From a virus: a DNA stretch of 64,000 nucleotides. The position numbers and the translations under genes are program-made. Positions 42,131 to 53,331 of this stretch are shown here, in pieces. The notes under the pieces were generated by a model. The model saw only the letters and a list, made by a program, of their open reading frames with translations, was not told the origin of the DNA and searched no databases. Position 1 is the first letter of the stretch; the number at the start of each line of letters is the position of its first letter. Location of the stretch: IMG/VR virus record IMGVR_UViG_3300024239_000355, positions 1 to 64,000 of that record; one strand, written 5' to 3'.

Positions 42131-42829
42131 TTACACCCAGAGCGAATCCATATAACCGCGCATATATTGCTTCGCGGTCATCGTTTTCTCGGTGCCATGA
42201 TGAGTAACCCGGTTGTCTTGGAAACGGATCGTGACAGTTTTATCCCCACGCATTCCGCTCCCGACCTGTGCCTTTCTCTCTTCCGCTATTATGCCAGTGG
42301 TTTCACCACGGGCGGCATGATCTAGCGTCTTCAGGATGGCATCTTTAGCTTCCCGAAGATTAGCGTCACGATGTCTTCCTTGACGTGTCTCAACGATACC
42401 CGTTGGGACATGAATGACACGACACGAGCAAGCTTTTTTATTTCTGTGCTGTCCGCCAGCGCCGGTACCGGAGAACCATTCAACGCGGAAATCGCCTTCT
42501 TCGCGACGGAAGAAAGCGTTGTTGGATTGGACTTGGGGGTTAATGACGGCGACCGTGACCGTCGAGGTATGGACGCGCCCACGGCGTTCCGTTGGTGGAA
42601 TTCGTTGTATCCGTGTTCCACCGGCTTCTTGGTCTAATTTTTCGAGAGAGCGCCCTTCGACTTCGATGGCGATTTCATGATAACCCGCGTCACTGGGTCG
42701 TTCTCGAACGACGCGGTACTTTCAGCCAAAGCGGCTGAACAAACGGGTATAGGCGTCGGCAAGGTCTTTGACGAACATTTGAGCATCGGCACCACCTTCT
42801 GCCGACTTCACTTCGATAACTCGGAGCAT
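42131..42829 (-). CDS. Class I peptide-chain release factor with in-frame UGA
   Basis: Codons 1-35 (MLRVIEVKSAEGGADAQMFV ... RLFSRFG) are followed by TGA (42722-42724) and then, in the same frame, KYRVVRERPSDAGYHE, GGTRIQRIPPTERRGRVHTS and WFSGTGAGGQHRNKKACS with the GGQ peptidyl-hydrolysis motif, ending at TAA 42131. The P-x-T tripeptide (PPT) is of RF1 type. With readthrough the product is 232 aa, a release factor without domain 1 (PrfH-like length). GGGAG ribosome-binding site upstream of ATG 42829. A +1 shift does not restore the family sequence; only in-frame readthrough does. Confidence 0.85.
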
Positions 42830-42911
42830 ATATTGTCTCCCATATTTGGGGTTGATATCCGTATATTTATACGCAATAAATAGCTCAAATGCAATTAGGA
42901 GATTCGTTTCT

Positions 42912-43163
42912 ATGGAACCCGAAACCTGGGAAGGGGTTGCCCGCGCCCAAGGTCTGCACGAGGACATAATCAACTACCTCAAGCAAACCAGCGTGTATCT
43001 ACGAAACCATATGGACAATTTTTCGTTTGAACGCAGCACGTCGCTCGCATACCTGAGGTCACAAAGCCGTTCTCTCGGCTTCAGTCCGATCCTCGTGGAA
43101 ATCACCCAGAAACCCGCAAAGCCCGACTACCTTCAGATCACTCGGGAAGTAGTCGCGGTCTAG
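42912..43163 (+). CDS. Hypothetical protein, 83 aa
   Basis: ATG 42912 with an AGGAG ribosome-binding site; TAAATA motif about 30 nt upstream. MEPETWEGVARAQGLHEDII start. Not recognised. Confidence 0.6.
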   Translation: MEPETWEGVARAQGLHEDIINYLKQTSVYLRNHMDNFSFERSTSLAYLRSQSRSLGFSPILVEITQKPAKPDYLQITREVVAV

Positions 43164-43170
43164 CTGAACA

Positions 43171-43200
43171 ATAAAAAAGGCACCCTCGGGTGCCTTTTTT
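43171..43200. terminator. Bidirectional terminator
   Basis: aaaaaggcac / gtgccttttt hairpin between convergent genes. Confidence 0.8.
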
Positions 43201-43201
43201 A

Positions 43202-43621
43202 TTAACCGAGTGCCTTCCGGACACTTGCTAAGATTTCGTCACGGGCAGGGTCCGGTTTAGATATTTCGTCAATAATGGGCTTAATCCATCCGTACATCCG
43301 CTCTTTCAGTGCTACCAAGTCTTCCTGCGACTTGGTTAGCATCTGCTCCAACTCCACGATGGCAGGGATATCCCCGAGTGGGTTCCCGAGCGACTCTTCG
43401 ACCATTGTTTTAATTTCCGCAGCGCGGGTAATGCGCTTGGCGATCCGCTCGATGGTGACATTCAATTCACCTTCCCGGCGATGGTCGCGATACGGATCAT
43501 CCGCAATACAACCACCATACATGATCTGTGGGAATTCCAACCGTCCCAGTGAAGATGTTATATCATCCAATCGAAATTCCAAACGGATTAGATGGTCTGC
43601 AAGAAGTTCAGGTTTGCCCAT
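43202..43621 (-). CDS. Hypothetical helical protein, 139 aa
   Basis: ATG 43621 (MGKPELLADHLIRLEFRL) directly after the gyrase B stop. Coiled-coil-like C-terminus (SQEDLVALKERMYGW). Probably cotranscribed with gyrB. Not recognised. Confidence 0.65.
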   Translation of the reverse strand: MGKPELLADHLIRLEFRLDDITSSLGRLEFPQIMYGGCIADDPYRDHRREGELNVTIERIAKRITRAAEIKTMVEESLGNPLGDIPAIVELEQMLTKSQEDLVALKERMYGWIKPIIDEISKPDPARDEILASVRKALG

Positions 43622-43622
43622 G

Positions 43623-45828
<2,206 letters not shown>

Positions 45829-46854
45829 ATGCGTAACCAGTTCAGGGGTTGCCTTATTGGGACAGCATTAGGGGATGCAGTCGGGTTCATGGTTGAAAAA
45901 CAAATGCCCGAAACGTGTGCGAATTATATTACCGACTGGTATTTGACTGGGAAACTTTCACAGCGTACACGCACTCATGGGTCTGGGGAAAGTCGTATAA
46001 CCTATTCTTTTGGTAGTTACTCGGATGACACCCAGCTTTCGCGTGAACTCATGTTCAGCATGACCGAACACAAGGGCTGGAACCCGGAAGATTACGCTCA
46101 ACGCATCGCTGTCATGTTCAAGGACAACAAGATCGTCGGCGCAGGCAAATCCACCCGTGAGGCGGCAGACCGGCTGAATGCGGGTGTAGTGTGGTCGGAT
46201 GCTGGCGCGGTTGCCCCGGCTGCCGGTAACGGCACTGCGATGCGTGCGGCTCCCATTGGGCTGTTCTATCGCAATGACCACAAGACGCTGATCCGCGTTG
46301 CCAAAGAACAGTCGATCATCACCCACTCCGACCCCCGATGCCAGAGTGGGTCGGTGCTGATCGCCCTGGCGGCGGCGCTCTGTGTCCTCCCCGAGACGGA
46401 ATGGATCAATGATTCTGGGGTGTTTCTGGACACCCTCATGTTGATCGCGGGCGAAAACGACGCCCTGGACCCCGACACCTATCAAGGGCTGCTGGTCCTT
46501 GATGATGTGCGCACGAAGTCGTTTAACGAAGCGGTGGTCGCCATTGCAGGGCTGGATAAGGAACGGGATGTCCAGGCGTGGAAATGGATTTCGCCCTATG
46601 TGACCACGACCGTCATGTGGTCGTTGTGGTGCTTCCTGAACCACATGGACAATTACGAAGCTGCCATGACCGCCGCTGTCATCTGTGGGGGTGATGTAGA
46701 CACAACTGCTAGTATTGTTGGGGGGCTTGTTGGGACTCGTCTTGGATTGGAAGCAATTCCAACTCGGTATCTCCCATTGATCAATGACAACGGCAAGTGT
46801 CGTTATGACGATCTCATTCGTATTGCCGATGATTTTTTCGACGCTTCGCTATGA
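45829..46854 (+). CDS. ADP-ribosylglycohydrolase (second copy)
   Basis: FRGCLIGTALGDAVGFMVEK, SFGSYSDDTQLSRELM (metal-binding S-D-D-T), GNGTAMRAAPIGL and VICGGDVDTTASIVGGLVG (G-G-D-x-D-T) give the complete ARH/DraG metal site. 341 aa, no zinc ribbon, unlike the copy at 11572. Predicted to reverse ADP-ribosylation; with at least five ART-like genes this forms a reversible modification set. Confidence 0.9.
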   Translation: MRNQFRGCLIGTALGDAVGFMVEKQMPETCANYITDWYLTGKLSQRTRTHGSGESRITYSFGSYSDDTQLSRELMFSMTEHKGWNPEDYAQRIAVMFKDNKIVGAGKSTREAADRLNAGVVWSDAGAVAPAAGNGTAMRAAPIGLFYRNDHKTLIRVAKEQSIITHSDPRCQSGSVLIALAAALCVLPETEWINDSGVFLDTLMLIAGENDALDPDTYQGLLVLDDVRTKSFNEAVVAIAGLDKERDVQAWKWISPYVTTTVMWSLWCFLNHMDNYEAAMTAAVICGGDVDTTASIVGGLVGTRLGLEAIPTRYLPLINDNGKCRYDDLIRIADDFFDASL

Positions 46855-46989
46855 AATCCGTCTCCCAAATGGACACAACGGTCTGTGCTTTTTGAACAGT
46901 CTTTACACACCACGAAGTCGTTTGCCGTATAGATGCTCTCTGCTGGCGATCATGGCTGATAAATAGCTAACACCGGTTTGGAGACGCAA

Positions 46990-47313
46990 ATGTCTGATGT
47001 TGAACAAATAAGAAATATTATTACCCTCATTGAAACTTCGGGTAATGTCAAACAAGTACCAAAAATCAGCGATTTTATTGCGAAATTACAAGCGATCAAA
47101 GCGGAGCATGGTGATCTTGAAATTTGGTCGTTTACCCATAGTGATGATTGGTGTGATCCTACCCGATACGATTTAGAGATCGTTGAAGGAAAAGAATTCC
47201 GTGGGTCTTTAGTACCAAACGACAAAACATCTGATTTGTCCAAACGCAGCCGTCATGTTCGTGACATGCATAATAGTGAAACGAAAAAGGTTGTTGCGCT
47301 GCGTCGATTATAA
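46990..47313 (+). CDS. Tagged hypothetical protein, 107 aa
   Basis: MSDVEQIRNIITLIETSG is the long tag form with a possible cut after LIE. TGATAAATAGC promoter-like motif at about 46962 and a ggag ribosome-binding site. Body includes HGDLEIWSFTHSDDWCD. Not recognised. Confidence 0.6.
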   Translation: MSDVEQIRNIITLIETSGNVKQVPKISDFIAKLQAIKAEHGDLEIWSFTHSDDWCDPTRYDLEIVEGKEFRGSLVPNDKTSDLSKRSRHVRDMHNSETKKVVALRRL

Positions 47314-47352
47314 GACGAAAAAGTCCAGCTTAGGCGCGATTGGCTTCAAAAA

Positions 47353-47382
47353 GTTGAGGGCGGTATTTAGCCGCCCTCAACC
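47353..47382. terminator. Terminator
   Basis: gttgagggcgg / ccgccctcaac hairpin between convergent genes. Confidence 0.7.
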
Positions 47383-47385
47383 ATT

Positions 47386-47706
47386 TTACGCAGCGTTCAC
47401 CACGATAATCTGCATGTTTGCTTTACGGATGGTATCAATTTCGTCCCAGATCGGGCGTAGTTGATCCCAAATACCCGTGATCGCCGCCAGTTTCTTGTGA
47501 ACCACCGCCAATTTCTCCCGGTGGGTCGTGCTGAAGCGGGCGAGCGCATCCGCGTCACCCGAGGCGGACGCCGCCAATACATCCTGTTCCGCCAGTCGGA
47601 CGGCTGCGATATGCGGCGACAATTCGGCAATCATCTGCCGCCGTTGATCGTTCAGCTTGGTGGCGTCCTTGTAAAGCCGACGGTAACGTGCGTCTTCGGT
47701 ATCCAT
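47386..47706 (-). CDS. Hypothetical helical protein, 106 aa
   Basis: Start overlaps the TyrRS stop (TAATG). Helical, charged; coiled-coil-like. Operon with tyrS. Not recognised. Confidence 0.6.
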   Translation of the reverse strand: MDTEDARYRRLYKDATKLNDQRRQMIAELSPHIAAVRLAEQDVLAASASGDADALARFSTTHREKLAVVHKKLAAITGIWDQLRPIWDEIDTIRKANMQIIVVNAA

Positions 47707-48992
47707 TATTTCACCTGTTTCAAACGGACGTGGTTCTTGCGACCTTTGGACAGCTTGGCTTCGCCATCCTCGTTAAAGTCGGCGGGCTGAAGATGGCGTT
47801 CGATCAGCACGACTTCATCATTGAGGCGAACCGAACCCTGTCCAATCTGGCGGCGCGCATCCGATTTGGACGTGGCAAGCTTGCCCTGCACCAGCAGATC
47901 AACGATGGACGGTTTCGGGTTCAGTTCCGAAACTTCCACGGTGGGCATGTCGGCACTCATACCGCCATTGGCGAAGACCGCCTGGGCGGCATCCCACGCT
48001 TCCTTGGCAGCAGTATCGCCACGCACGATCCCGGTCACCGAATTCGCCAAGGTGACCTTGTGATCGTTGATCTGGGACCGATCACCAGTGACGAATGCGG
48101 TGCGCCACCCATCGATCACCACCGGATCAATGTCCGAGAACCGGTCGAGGAACTTGAACACGTCAAGATCATCGACGTTCCGCCAGAACTGCCAGAACTC
48201 GAAGTGGGACAGCTTGTCCGCATTGAGCCAGACCGCGCCGTTGACGGTCTTGCCCATTTTCTCGCCCTTGCTGTTGGTCATCAAGGGATGGGTGATACCG
48301 AAGACTTCGGCACCGGGCACCGACTTGCGCACCAGTTCCGTACCCATGGTGATGTTGCCCCACTGATCGGACCCACCGATTTGGATGTTCACCCCATGCA
48401 GCTTGTGAAGCTGAAGGAAATCGTTTGCCTGGAAGAGGCTGTAGGTGAATTCGAGGAAGGAAATGCCTTCCTCGCTCTGCTGGCGGCGCTTCACGCTTTC
48501 CAGGGCGAGCATGGTGTTGATCGGAATTTTCCGCCCAACGTCCCGCAGGAAATTGACAAGGTTCAGCCCGAGCGTCCAATCGCTGTTGTAGACGACCCAC
48601 GCCGAATCATCTTCGGCACCGGGGTGCAAGCCGAGGACGGACGCAACCGATTTGGTCACGCCACGGCAGTTGCGAATGATGGTTTCGTCGTCCAACAGCG
48701 GGCGCGCACTGTCCTTGCCGCTGGGATCACCGATCCGGGTGGTTGCGGTACCAATCAGCGGGATGACTTTGTGACCGTGCTTGCGGAAGATGCGCAGCAT
48801 CATCAGGGTGGTCAGGTTGCCGACATGCAGGGACTCGGCAGTGCAATCAAACCCAGCATAGACCACCATTGTCTCACCTTTGGTGAGACGTTCGTCCAGA
48901 CCGACGAGATTGGTGCATTGGTTCATGAAACCACGCTGGACCAATTCTTCGATCAGCGGAGACTTCCACTCGGGAATATGCTGGGTAGTCAT
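47706..48992 (-). CDS. tyrS: Tyrosyl-tRNA synthetase
   Basis: 428 aa, full length. Class I HIGH-type motif LHVGNLTTL, Tyr pocket YAGFDCTAESL and QIGGSDQWGNI, KMSKS-type GEKMGKTVNGAVW, C-terminal S4 RNA-binding domain (SKSDARRQIGQGSVRLND). Bacterial long-form TyrRS. Charges tRNA-Tyr; no tRNA-Tyr gene is seen in the window, so it probably serves the host tRNA. Confidence 0.97.
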   Translation of the reverse strand: MTTQHIPEWKSPLIEELVQRGFMNQCTNLVGLDERLTKGETMVVYAGFDCTAESLHVGNLTTLMMLRIFRKHGHKVIPLIGTATTRIGDPSGKDSARPLLDDETIIRNCRGVTKSVASVLGLHPGAEDDSAWVVYNSDWTLGLNLVNFLRDVGRKIPINTMLALESVKRRQQSEEGISFLEFTYSLFQANDFLQLHKLHGVNIQIGGSDQWGNITMGTELVRKSVPGAEVFGITHPLMTNSKGEKMGKTVNGAVWLNADKLSHFEFWQFWRNVDDLDVFKFLDRFSDIDPVVIDGWRTAFVTGDRSQINDHKVTLANSVTGIVRGDTAAKEAWDAAQAVFANGGMSADMPTVEVSELNPKPSIVDLLVQGKLATSKSDARRQIGQGSVRLNDEVVLIERHLQPADFNEDGEAKLSKGRKNHVRLKQVK

Positions 48993-49107
48993 CTGACCAA
49001 ATCCTAGTTAAAAATGGTCCGCAAGGATATCAGAGATTACCCCAGCCCGTCAATCAGTCGTGTAGTTATGTCGTATGGGACATATTGGCGGCTTATGTTC
49101 TTTGCGA

Positions 49108-49137
49108 CATAAAAAAGCCGCCCGAAGGCGGCTTTTT
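49108..49137 (-). terminator. Intrinsic terminator
   Basis: aaaagccgcc / ggcggctttt hairpin after the gene at 49137. Confidence 0.85.
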
Positions 49138-49526
49138 TACTGCTGGTACCCGATGATGGGTACATCAGCGGCTCTCATTTTGTCCCACAACACCATCGCG
49201 GCATGCTTCGGGATGAAGGAGAACCCTTCGATGATTACGGCGTCGTAGATCGAGAAATCATGCTTAACCGCTTTCATTGCCGAAACCGCCGTGACGCCCG
49301 GAAATTCACCACGACCCAGCGCGGGATGACCTACCCACAGGATGCACCAGCACCCCTCGTTATTGAAGGTGCGAATCAACCGACGCTGCAAACCACACCC
49401 GATCCACGGATACGGCAGACGCTTGAACAGATTGACCACCGCTTCCGGTAAATGGGTATTCACCAGAAGCGGAGGTATCTGCATCGGCATGGGATTGAAA
49501 CGTTCAGGGATCATTTCAAACGCCAT
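49137..49526 (-). CDS. Hypothetical protein, 129 aa
   Basis: Overlaps the 3' end of cysS by 16 nt. Ends VPIIGYQQ; central NNEGCWCILWVGHPALG. Not recognised. Confidence 0.6.
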   Translation of the reverse strand: MAFEMIPERFNPMPMQIPPLLVNTHLPEAVVNLFKRLPYPWIGCGLQRRLIRTFNNEGCWCILWVGHPALGRGEFPGVTAVSAMKAVKHDFSIYDAVIIEGFSFIPKHAAMVLWDKMRAADVPIIGYQQ

Positions 49527-50893
49527 ACCGTCCGAGTCGGTTTGTCCTCAAGGAGGATACCGTCATTCGCCAATTCTTCACGAACGGCGTCGGCATCCGC
49601 CCACTGTTTGTTGGCGCGGAACTCGTTGCGCTGGGCAATCCGCGCTTCGATGTGTGCCATACGCTCCGGATCAACGCCCCAATGGAACCATTCGTCCGGG
49701 GTCATCTGAAGGATGCCCAGCAGTTTGCCAGCACCCAGCAGGTTCAGCTTGAGACGGGCACGCTCTTTGCCGTTCTTGGCATTCAGCGCATTGTCCGCCA
49801 TCCGATGGACCCACTGGATCGCATCGGGCGTGTTCAGATCATCGAGCAGCGGTTCGAGAACGTGAGCCGGGTATTCCGGTACGTCGCCACGATACTCGTA
49901 GTCCCAGCATTCGCCCAGCGCACGATAGAACTTGTCCATCACGGCTTTCGCATCTTCCAGACGGCTCCACGACCAGTCCAGCGGCTTGCGATAGTGCGTA
50001 TTGAGGATCAACAACCGCGCAACTTCACCCGGAACCCGTTCGAGGATTTCGGTAACCGTCACGAAGTTCCCGGCGCTCTTCGCCATCTTGCGACCGTCCG
50101 CGAGGATCATGCCGCAATGCAGCCAGTAGTTCGCCAGTTCGACCCCATGGGCGCACTCGCTCTGCGACCGCTCGTTCTCATGGTGCGGAAAGATCAAGTC
50201 CTGCCCACCACCGTGAATATCGATAGTCTTCCCGAGGTGCTTTGCAATCATGGCAGAACATTCGATGTGCCAGCCCGGACGCCCGTAGCCCCACGGCGAA
50301 TCCCAACCGGGAATGTCACCTTCACTCGGCTTCCACAGCACGAAATCTGCCGGGTTTTTCTTGTAGGGTGCCGGTTCGATCCGGGCACCAACAAGCCGTT
50401 CCGACTGATCCTGACCGCTAAGCAGTCCGTGGCAGGAAGCCGCTTCGATCTCGAAGAGAACATGCCCGGCAGACGCATAGGCATGCCCCTTGGCAATTAG
50501 CGTCTCGATCATCGCGATCATTTCGCCAATATGCTCAGTGGCACGCGGTTCGATGGTCGGCGCGCGAACATTGAGCGCCCGTTCAACCCGGTGGTAATTT
50601 TCCACCGTCTGATCGGTCAGGTCGCGAATGGAAATGCCACGTTCCGTCGCACGCACGATGATCTTGTCGTCCACATCGGTGATGTTGCGCGCGTAGACAA
50701 CATGATCATCGCCGTAGACCGCGCCCAAGACGCGGCTAAGAACGTCGAAGACCACTGCCGGGCGAGCATTTCCCAGATGCGGCGTGTCGTAGACCGTAGG
50801 TCCGCAGACGTACATCGTCACCCGATCTTTGTTCATCGGAGTGAAGGGTGTTTTGTCACGACCGAGCGTGTTGAAGAGGCGAATCTGTGTCAT
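49511..50893 (-). CDS. cysS: Cysteinyl-tRNA synthetase
   Basis: 460 aa. Zinc-ligand/HIGH region MYVCGPTVYDTPHLGNARPA, RPGWHIECSAM and FPHHENERSQSEC (zinc site), KMSKS-type GRKMAKSAGNF. C-terminal DALR region shorter but present. Bacterial CysRS. No tRNA-Cys seen in the window. Confidence 0.97.
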   Translation of the reverse strand: MTQIRLFNTLGRDKTPFTPMNKDRVTMYVCGPTVYDTPHLGNARPAVVFDVLSRVLGAVYGDDHVVYARNITDVDDKIIVRATERGISIRDLTDQTVENYHRVERALNVRAPTIEPRATEHIGEMIAMIETLIAKGHAYASAGHVLFEIEAASCHGLLSGQDQSERLVGARIEPAPYKKNPADFVLWKPSEGDIPGWDSPWGYGRPGWHIECSAMIAKHLGKTIDIHGGGQDLIFPHHENERSQSECAHGVELANYWLHCGMILADGRKMAKSAGNFVTVTEILERVPGEVARLLILNTHYRKPLDWSWSRLEDAKAVMDKFYRALGECWDYEYRGDVPEYPAHVLEPLLDDLNTPDAIQWVHRMADNALNAKNGKERARLKLNLLGAGKLLGILQMTPDEWFHWGVDPERMAHIEARIAQRNEFRANKQWADADAVREELANDGILLEDKPTRTVWRLK

Positions 50894-50925
50894 GCGCCCA
50901 GTATAAGGGGCGTTTTAGGAAATGT

Positions 50926-51267
50926 CTAGCCCCAGACCCAAAAATTACGCCGGGGGTCGCGCTGCATTAGTTCATTTGTTTGGTCGTATGCCTGCGCGCC
51001 GTAGCCATGCAGGATTGACCCCGTGTAACGCGACTGTTCTTCCAAGAGAATTACGGTTGCGGTAGAAGACATCCTAACAAGTGGCAGCGAAACCGGTGTT
51101 TCCGCGTGGTATTGTGGCAAATTCTCGTCGGTAGTTGTTTCAGCCTCGGGATTTAGAGAAAGGTCAATATTCCCGAGGAGTCCAATTCTCGACGCCCCTG
51201 CACCACCGTATGCAGATTTAGGTACTGTGTATGCCGATATGGAAGGTGTGCGTTGTATTTTGCTCAT
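50926..51267 (-). CDS. Hypothetical protein, 113 aa
   Basis: Overlaps the Nudix stop by ATGA, so cotranslated with it. Low-complexity N-terminus (SISAYTVPKSAYGGAGAS). Not recognised. Confidence 0.6.
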   Translation of the reverse strand: MSKIQRTPSISAYTVPKSAYGGAGASRIGLLGNIDLSLNPEAETTTDENLPQYHAETPVSLPLVRMSSTATVILLEEQSRYTGSILHGYGAQAYDQTNELMQRDPRRNFWVWG

Positions 51268-51791
51268 GCCGTCTTTTTCTTCAGGGCGACGGTCTTATAT
51301 TTCTCTATCGCTTGCTGTATCTTTACCATACTAGCGCGATCAGATGTCAATAATTGTGCCCCAAAGTGCAACGGCGACGGCCACTGTCCGAAAGTACACC
51401 ACCGGTACCCCTGAGTTTCCCAATTGATGTTGGGGTCAAGCCCAGGCTCGAACTCGTGCGGAACGACAACGAGATAATTGAAATACTGGAAGATGCCCGG
51501 CTTGTTGAACACGAAAAGGGGGATCATCTGCATGATCTGAACGTCGTGGCTGGTTTCTTCCATGGCTTCACGACGAACCGCGTCTTCCGGGGTTTCGTCG
51601 GAATCAATAGCCCCACCCCATGTACCCCACGTATGGGGCTGTTCGACATGCTTGGACCGATGCTGGAACAGGATGCGTCCAGTATCAGCCGCAAGGAACA
51701 AACATCCTGCACCGCGCCGACCCCAGAAGCCAGTGCGTTCAAGATGTTCTCTATGATCGTAGTCGTTTTCGAACAGTTCAATTAGTCGCAT
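51264..51791 (-). CDS. Tagged Nudix hydrolase
   Basis: Tag MRLIELFEND, then a complete Nudix box GGAIDSDETPEDAVRREAME followed by ET (G-x5-E-x7-R-E-x2-E-E). 175 aa. TAAATA (51799-51804) is 7 nt upstream of the ATG. Family knowledge: Nudix enzymes cleave NDP-X, such as ADP-ribose or NAD caps. It would fit alongside ARTs and ADP-ribosylglycohydrolases. Confidence 0.85.
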   Translation of the reverse strand: MRLIELFENDYDHREHLERTGFWGRRGAGCLFLAADTGRILFQHRSKHVEQPHTWGTWGGAIDSDETPEDAVRREAMEETSHDVQIMQMIPLFVFNKPGIFQYFNYLVVVPHEFEPGLDPNINWETQGYRWCTFGQWPSPLHFGAQLLTSDRASMVKIQQAIEKYKTVALKKKTA

Positions 51792-51868
51792 GATCTGTTA
51801 TTTAGTGATTTATTGACCTTGGGTGGAAACCGTCGTAAATAGACCGTCTCAACTCTTATGAGGTGTCT

Positions 51869-52261
51869 ATGCGATCACCATACCAAGAGTTCCTGCGGGA
51901 GTGGGAACGTCGGTCTGGGAAGGTTCCGCCGCTTGCGGGGAGCCAACTATTTCTCTGTAGTCCCACTGGCGATGCGGTGCTGACTACCATTCAATCGGTC
52001 GAAATGCTCAGCGGGGGTGTGCCAACCCTCTTTGTGAACCATGCCGCCTATCAGGGCATGACCCTATTGTATCTGGCTCTGGATGCCGAAGGCAATTGGC
52101 GAGCCGTCTGCGATGGTGGTTATATCCACCGAGATCGCGAGAAAAAGGATGAAAAGGTCAAGCCGAACGTGCTGGTGACTTACCAGATGGATAAACGGCG
52201 GTATAAAAAGAAACTGGAATGGCATCCGGTGGATGTCGAGATTCTGGGGTACGTGCGATAG
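51869..52261 (+). CDS. Hypothetical protein, 130 aa
   Basis: ATG 51869 (MRSPYQEFLREWERR) with gaggtg upstream and a GTAAATAG motif near 51835. Alpha/beta; basic C-terminus (MDKRRYKKKLEWHPVDVE). Not recognised. Confidence 0.65.
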   Translation: MRSPYQEFLREWERRSGKVPPLAGSQLFLCSPTGDAVLTTIQSVEMLSGGVPTLFVNHAAYQGMTLLYLALDAEGNWRAVCDGGYIHRDREKKDEKVKPNVLVTYQMDKRRYKKKLEWHPVDVEILGYVR

Positions 52262-52262
52262 C

Positions 52263-52295
52263 AAAAAGGCGGGGCATTTGCCCCGCCTTTTCTTT
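52263..52295. terminator. Bidirectional terminator
   Basis: aaaaggcggggc / gccccgcctttt hairpin between convergent genes. Confidence 0.85.
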
Positions 52296-53203
52296 TATCC
52301 TCGCCATCCCTTCGGGGGCACACAGCCCGCAGGCTGCATACCAGGGAACGCATTGGGCATCGCGTCAGCATATTGCTGCTTCTCGCGGATCACGTCGATC
52401 CCGCGCCGCTCAAGCCCTTTCCGGTTATCATAGAACAACACCAAGGCACCAGCCGGGGTGTCTTTGCGACGAAACGCCGTCTCGGTGACTTTGTGTTCAG
52501 TCGCCTTGCCGAACCCAGTCCCAACCGAGAAGTAATCCTCCGTGATTCCCTGCGGGGAATACTCGGCACTCTGTGCGGAAGTGGTTGAGAGAGTGGCACT
52601 TGCCTGGGTGATCCCCGCATCCATCATCTGCGGTGCCGCACCAACCGCCGTGGCGCCGCTGCCATAGGTTTCCACTGTCTTGGTACTGTCGCACCATGTT
52701 GTGGTGTCCCGAACCCACTCGGGGCGCTGCCATGGTGCATACGGACGTTCAATGCGCCACACCGCCGGGGTGATCGGTGGGTAATGAGTATGGATATGCA
52801 CTTGATGATCGATCTTAGGGATTTCCTGTTCCTCGTACACGAGGAACCCAATCACACCAACGTTCTGCCCACCCTCACCGGCTTGTTCTGCATAGGCACG
52901 CTTGCGGTCTTGGAAGAAGAACTGGGCAACCTTGTCATTGTCAAGACGCCAGCCAGGAATGGTGATCGTGCCGTAAGCGGACACGATGTACCCGCGCGAT
53001 TCAGGACCGGCTTCCTTGCCGTCCATGACCGACAGCCCATCCACTGACGGGATGACCAGTACGCGCTTGCTGGTGATGTTGCGGAATTTCAGGGTGAAGT
53101 CGGAGCCTTTACGACCCTCGACAAAAATCTGGTTTTCGTGGGTGTATTCACGAACCGGCTTGCCGTTTACAAGAACGGTAGCTTCAAAAGACCCGTTACG
53201 CAT
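52295..53203 (-). CDS. Hypothetical protein, 302 aa
   Basis: Residues 1-120 form a beta-sandwich-like domain (VLVIPSVDGLSVMDGKEAG, TITIPGWRLDNDKVAQFFF) of a type I have seen in uncharacterised bacterial proteins. Middle is Thr/Ser/Ala-rich; the end is basic and Pro/Gly-rich. Possibly secreted or virion-associated; no signal peptide. Confidence 0.65.
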   Translation of the reverse strand: MRNGSFEATVLVNGKPVREYTHENQIFVEGRKGSDFTLKFRNITSKRVLVIPSVDGLSVMDGKEAGPESRGYIVSAYGTITIPGWRLDNDKVAQFFFQDRKRAYAEQAGEGGQNVGVIGFLVYEEQEIPKIDHQVHIHTHYPPITPAVWRIERPYAPWQRPEWVRDTTTWCDSTKTVETYGSGATAVGAAPQMMDAGITQASATLSTTSAQSAEYSPQGITEDYFSVGTGFGKATEHKVTETAFRRKDTPAGALVLFYDNRKGLERRGIDVIREKQQYADAMPNAFPGMQPAGCVPPKGWRG

Positions 53204-53331
53204 AATTTTTCCTTCCGTGCAGGACTTCGCCGCCCTCTCACGCGAGGGACTTACCGCCTGCTAATGCGACCAGAACCATTCCGGTCACAGTTAAACCTAT
53301 TTAGGTTCGACAAACGGAATAATAACCAACC

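Noticed and set aside
42331-42829. +1 frameshift in the release factor as in bacterial prfB
   Set aside because: Shifting frame at the TGA gives unrelated sequence; family sequence continues only in the original frame.
42131-42829. Genome-wide reassignment of UGA to Trp
   Set aside because: Several genes end in TGA at tight ATGA overlaps and their products have full family lengths, so UGA works as a stop elsewhere.
47688-49007. Plus-strand open frame of 439 codons
   Set aside because: Antisense to tyrosyl-tRNA synthetase, whose family motifs are unambiguous.
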